DNA of 64,000 bases, from positions 1-64,000 of the forward strand of contig JADNRV010000252.1 of the NCBI GenBank assembly GCA_015499995.1, read 5' to 3'. This DNA is from Flammula alnicola. Lineage: Eukaryota > Basidiomycota > Agaricomycetes > Agaricales > Strophariaceae. Both the position numbers and the translations under genes were made by a program. Below the pieces are notes generated by a model that was given only the letters and a program-made list of their open reading frames with translations, did no database searches and was not told the origin of the DNA. Positions 60,451-64,000 of this stretch are shown here, one piece after another; the first letter of the stretch is position 1; each line of letters opens with the position of its first letter.

Positions 60451-61150
60451 ATGCCATTTTGTCGCAAGTCGAAGTCAAGTCGCCTCTCAAAGTTCACCCT
60501 CGTCGACCCATGGTATAGCCTCAGGCTGTTTAATCACCGCATGAACCATGAAGACATTACCGGAGTCCCTGCAACGAAAGGTTTTCCATGCCCGAGCTTA
60601 GTTGGAGCATATGTGTTAGAGAACCTGGTACTCAGCCATGAACTTCGGCAAGTCTCTGTGATTCCAAGGTCAAGCTTTCAGTTCGAGGTGTAGCTCATAT
60701 TCATCTACGTGTCATCGCGTTCGTTACTCACTGAACTCGCCATTATTTAGGGCTCGCAGATTAGCCGGCGTCCACGCGCTGCCCATTGAAGATTTGCCTT
60801 TGTGGGGTAGTAGGTGGCATCAGCCCCATTTCCTCCCGCAACGGTTAGTTATGTACTTGCTACTGAAGATCTAAGAGTATTCTTGTACTTGTCCGCGCCT
60901 TCTCTGCTTATGTGCTAACGTCGTCACCCAAGATCCACAGACTCGGACGGTGGCAACACATCGGTCCTTGCCCGATGGAAATTGGGTCACTAGAATCCGG
61001 CCTTATTTCCTGCCGCAACGCGAATGGTTGGATCCCTTCAATCGCGTCGTTTTCGAAGCCAACTTCGGTTATCTGCTGACCCCCATTACCACGCCAATCG
61101 ACAGACGTCCTGGCCTTCGTCCGCTATTTCAGGCCACTACGAACGCCTGA
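60451..61150 (+). CDS. possible hypothetical gene, model uncertain
   Basis: An ATG at 60451 opens a frame (MPFCRKSKSSRLSKFTLVDPWYSL) that can be spliced from 60669 to 60752 into RRLAGVHALPIEDLPLWGSRWHQPHFLPQR. A further frame (WVTRIRPYFLPQREWLDPFNRVVFEANFGYLL) lies at 60950-61150, but I could not join it with matching phase. The amino-acid composition looks coding and partly conserved. It may be another gene with a missing base, or a decayed one. No domain recognised. Confidence 0.4.
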
Positions 61151-61893
61151 TTACATCTTTGAACTATGTTTCGCATATGTGGTACTTAACTTCGACCGGC
61201 AGAAGTCTCTCGAAACTCTATCGGCACACGCACTGGCAGACAGACATTGTCCCCTTGATTCCTATCCCGTTTCTTGCTTATCTGCTAACGTCGCTTTTGC
61301 CAACCTCTCACATGTCGAGTCGGCCCTGCCTTTCTGCCCTGCCTTGAACCCCGATGCTCCAAAGCTGCAAGAACCAAAGAAGGCCAAATTTCACCAATGC
61401 CATTCGATTTGACCAAGCTTTGACCCTGAAACATACTGGCCATGTACAGCCATGTACATTATACTTACGACTAATTATAATTTGGTGAAAGCCATACCAA
61501 GTCTGTGCAAGTAAGTTTTGGTACAACTTGAATTCTCAGCATTCGACCTCATAATCCTTTTGTATTTTTAGATCCCTGATCGCGAGAACCAAATGTGTCA
61601 GCAACCTGATCAGCATATGCATCTGGACATTCGCTTGGTTCATCCTGGACATACTGTACATACCTCGTATACGTTAAGCGGCCTTCTATCATATTGAAGT
61701 ATGCTCTCGCACGTTTCTCGAGCTACGTCAATCCTGCATCGACTCCCAATGCAGTTCGTGGATTTGTGCAAACCCTCGGACTTAACTCACGATCGCTCGC
61801 AAAACGCTTGTGAAAATTATTTCGAGCTCAGCGTCGTATCTGGTGGGGACGAGTGCGGAGCTGGGTACATATAGCGCTGGCTCAGAGGAAAAC

Positions 61894-62133
61894 CTAAATT
61901 ACCCATTCAACAGGGATTCTGAAGGCCCCAAGGACCCACACCCCTTGCGTGGGTTTTTGCGTCTTCCCTTTGCCGAAGCCGACTAATCCACGAGGGTACA
62001 CGATTCGTCCATCGACGGTTTCGACCGTTGGATCAATTAGAGTGTAGTGGTGTCTGAAGAACTCCATCGTGATCATTCCGTTGCTGAAGACGATTTTGAT
62101 GGTCTCGCCACAATACCTTTTGGGCCGCGGCAA
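61894..62133 (-). CDS. small hypothetical open frame
   Basis: A 79-codon minus-strand frame reads IKIVFSNGMITMEFFRHHYTL, TVETVDGRIVYPRGLVGFG and GVWVLGAFRIPVEWVI, which alternates hydrophobic and charged residues like beta strands and looks more protein-like than chance. No domain or splice partners were identified, so it may be an exon of a larger or broken gene. Confidence 0.35.
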   Translation of the reverse strand: MPRPKRYCGETIKIVFSNGMITMEFFRHHYTLIDPTVETVDGRIVYPRGLVGFGKGKTQKPTQGVWVLGAFRIPVEWVI

Positions 62134-62556
62134 ACAGTGAGTCTTTCTATTATCCTGCTGTTTCCCGATGAATGACAGTGCTCTTTCGGCGTCAGCTATA
62201 AATAACTAAAATAGTCGAAGTGGGAGTATGCGGGGCAACTCATTGCTCTTGGGTACTCTTTTCCTGAAAGTTCCCAGTCGATTCCACCCCTATTGCGCCA
62301 TGTATTCCGATCACCGAGAGCACTCGAATCTAAAACAAACTATGCGACGCCAGGTCAGCTGCGCCAGGTAGGAAAGGGTAGGAACAACTACAAGGTATGA
62401 CATCCGTGACTGGGTTTTATGTAACCTCGAAAGATAGCATTCTGAGGATCGGTCAGTCGCGATACCCCGAAATCCATTTCCCAACTCCATTTGGCTTCTT
62501 GGCTATTCATAAAGTAGCTGACTTTATCGAAACAGGGATCCCCAAATTCGCCTACC

Positions 62557-64000
62557 ATGGGCTTCCTCTCATTCTCGCAAAGTGATACCCTCTTTGCCGT
62601 CGTCGGCGCCGCCATCGTAAGTCACTCGACACATACCTGGCTCATTCATTTTTTTTCTTACAACTATATCCAGGTCGTCCACCTCATTTTTAAGAGAACC
62701 GAGATCTTTGAGCCGGTGGTCGCTCTACCCATAATATTTGGCGTCCCAGCCGCCTTGACGAAGCTATATCTTCCTCATGCTGCTAGTCTAACCTCGGCAG
62801 TGTTGACGGTGTTCGGTGTCTTCTGGTCGTCCCTCCTTACCTCGATTGCCATCTACCGACTTTCTCCGTGGCATCCTTTGGCAGAGTACCCTGGGCCGAT
62901 ACTCTGCAAGTTGAGCAAATTCCGTTTGGCGTTCCTTGGTGCCGAGGGAAAGCAGCATCTCTACTACCGCCAGCTCCACGAGAAGTATGGAAACGTCGTC
63001 AGAGTTGGTGGGTCGAATATTTCCATCTCATTGGGATATACCGCTTAATATAGCTGTAGGTCCCAACGAACTCTCTATCTGTGACGTCGACGTCGTCGGT
63101 CCGTTGCTGGGTAATTTGGGATTGCCAAAGGGGAAATGTAAGTCATCGGAAGATGTCGACGCTCTAGAGGGCTTGTCTAATATTTTCCCAGTCTGGGATG
63201 GGCGAATTCCCGAGACGGAAATAGTCAAGCCGTTGATTGCCATTCGAGACAAGACAGAGCACACCAGGCGAAGACGCCCTTGGACGAGGGCTTTCAGTAC
63301 CCTAGCCCTCAAAGGTTACGAAGAACTCGTTATCAAAAGGTGCACGCAACTCGTCGATACGATCGCGGTGCAACCACACCCAGTTGATCTCACGACATGG
63401 ATCTCATTTTTTGCGTGCGTCTCGTGCTCGTCCAGGAGATTGCTGAAACTAATAAATGGAACAGATATGATGTCATGAGCGATTTGGCGTATGTGGAAAT
63501 AAAATTGATTTTCTCGATAAATGCTGAATGGACTCTTTACAGCTTTGGCGGAGGTTCCGAGATGATGGCGCAAGGCGATGTCAGCGGTCTTTGGCATCTT
63601 CTCGAAGCTGGACAAAAGTACGGTATTCAGACCCCCCACGCAATTGCTAAAATACTAATGCACCTTTTAGAAATGCTATCTTCATGAGTCAAGTCCCATG
63701 GTTGGGCATCCTTTTCCTTCGATACCCTAATTTCGCGGAGGACCTCAAAGCATTCCGCGCACATGCAAGGACTCGTGCTGTTCTGAGAAAGCAATCAGGC
63801 TCTCCTCACAAGGATATTTTCTATCACTTGGTTCGCAAACAACGCATCTTTTATCATTCATATATTGACCTCGAATTCCGTTCGCATAGATGGATGAGGA
63901 TGGTGTCGCCATGCAGCCTCCTTCGACTGCTGAGGTTACCAGCGATGGTATGTTATGCTTTAGTCAAATGTTCTGGTGCGAAATGCTCATGAATTTCTCT
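62557..64000 (+). CDS. cytochrome P450 monooxygenase, N-terminal part (cut by window)
   Basis: Exons: 62557-62616, 62674-63007, 63060-63137, 63192 onward, with further short introns near 63415, 63492 and 63618. An N-terminal membrane anchor region with several hydrophobic stretches leads to the proline-rich hinge HPLAEYPGPILCKLS. Then come YGNVVRVGPNELSICD, GLPKGKFWDGRI and DVMSDLAFGG, typical of fungal microsomal P450s. The I-helix, ExxR and heme cysteine lie beyond 64000, so catalytic competence cannot be judged. Phases match across the first four junctions. P450s of this type act in secondary metabolism or detoxification. Confidence 0.88.

Overview
The window is nuclear DNA from a filamentous fungus, almost certainly a basidiomycete of the Agaricomycetes. 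Genes are dense with 45-65 nt GT-AG introns (up to ten exons). The repertoire is fungal: sterol C-5 desaturase, Yip1-family protein, Rpt2, Iws1, Vps51, HNH_2-type nuclease and P450. A chromodomain Ty3/gypsy element is also present. The species cannot be named from the sequence. Gene models below were spliced by hand from both strands. Where I say a model is in frame, I checked that exon lengths and phases add up from ATG to stop.

Layout. 1-12.6 kb is a repeat block: a young Ty3/gypsy chromovirus (760-8553, reverse orientation, LTRs differing at about 2 of 494 positions), a 2.1 kb foldback element with identical 515-bp arms (9081-11220), a decayed Copia RNase H fragment and a fragment of a gene whose fuller copy lies at 31.8 kb. 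12.7-20.8 kb is a conserved housekeeping block: YIPF6/Yip4-like gene and proteasome ATPase Rpt2 (divergent), an F-box-like hypothetical, and the elongation factor Iws1/Spn1. 22-47 kb and 53.4-55.1 kb hold a cluster of nine genes carrying ten AIG1/GIMAP-like P-loop G domains. Between the first and second members lie a large disordered protein (26-28.5 kb) and a conserved hypothetical (31.8-32.9 kb). After the main array come Vps51, an AT-hook/Myb-like DNA-binding protein, a DUF1295 membrane reductase, the last (double) GTPase, a Gln/Pro-rich gene and an HNH nuclease. The right end has ERG3, two weak hypotheticals and a P450 cut by the window edge.

The GTPase cluster is the most interesting part. 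Seven genes encode single G domains of two to three subfamilies. One gene (39846-42999) is a twelve-exon fusion of a complete protein kinase to a G domain, and one (55074-53403) is an in-frame fusion of two G domains from different subfamilies. In all ten G domains the P-loop is carried by its own exon of exactly 34 nt with the same phases (2 in, 0 out), and both fusions join at or next to the intron before that exon. Most members end in a short aromatic/basic tail, often followed by a terminal exon of two codons or only the stop. Three copies (G1, G7, G8) are recent segmental duplicates. Tandem birth, domain shuffling and resemblance to immunity-associated GTPases make an allorecognition or defence role a reasonable hypothesis, but nothing in the sequence proves it.

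A technical point: several coding regions (gag, protease, the 26 kb, 31.8 kb and 56 kb genes) are each broken by apparent single missing bases, mostly in short homopolymers and always in the same direction. This looks like consensus errors at least as much as real decay.
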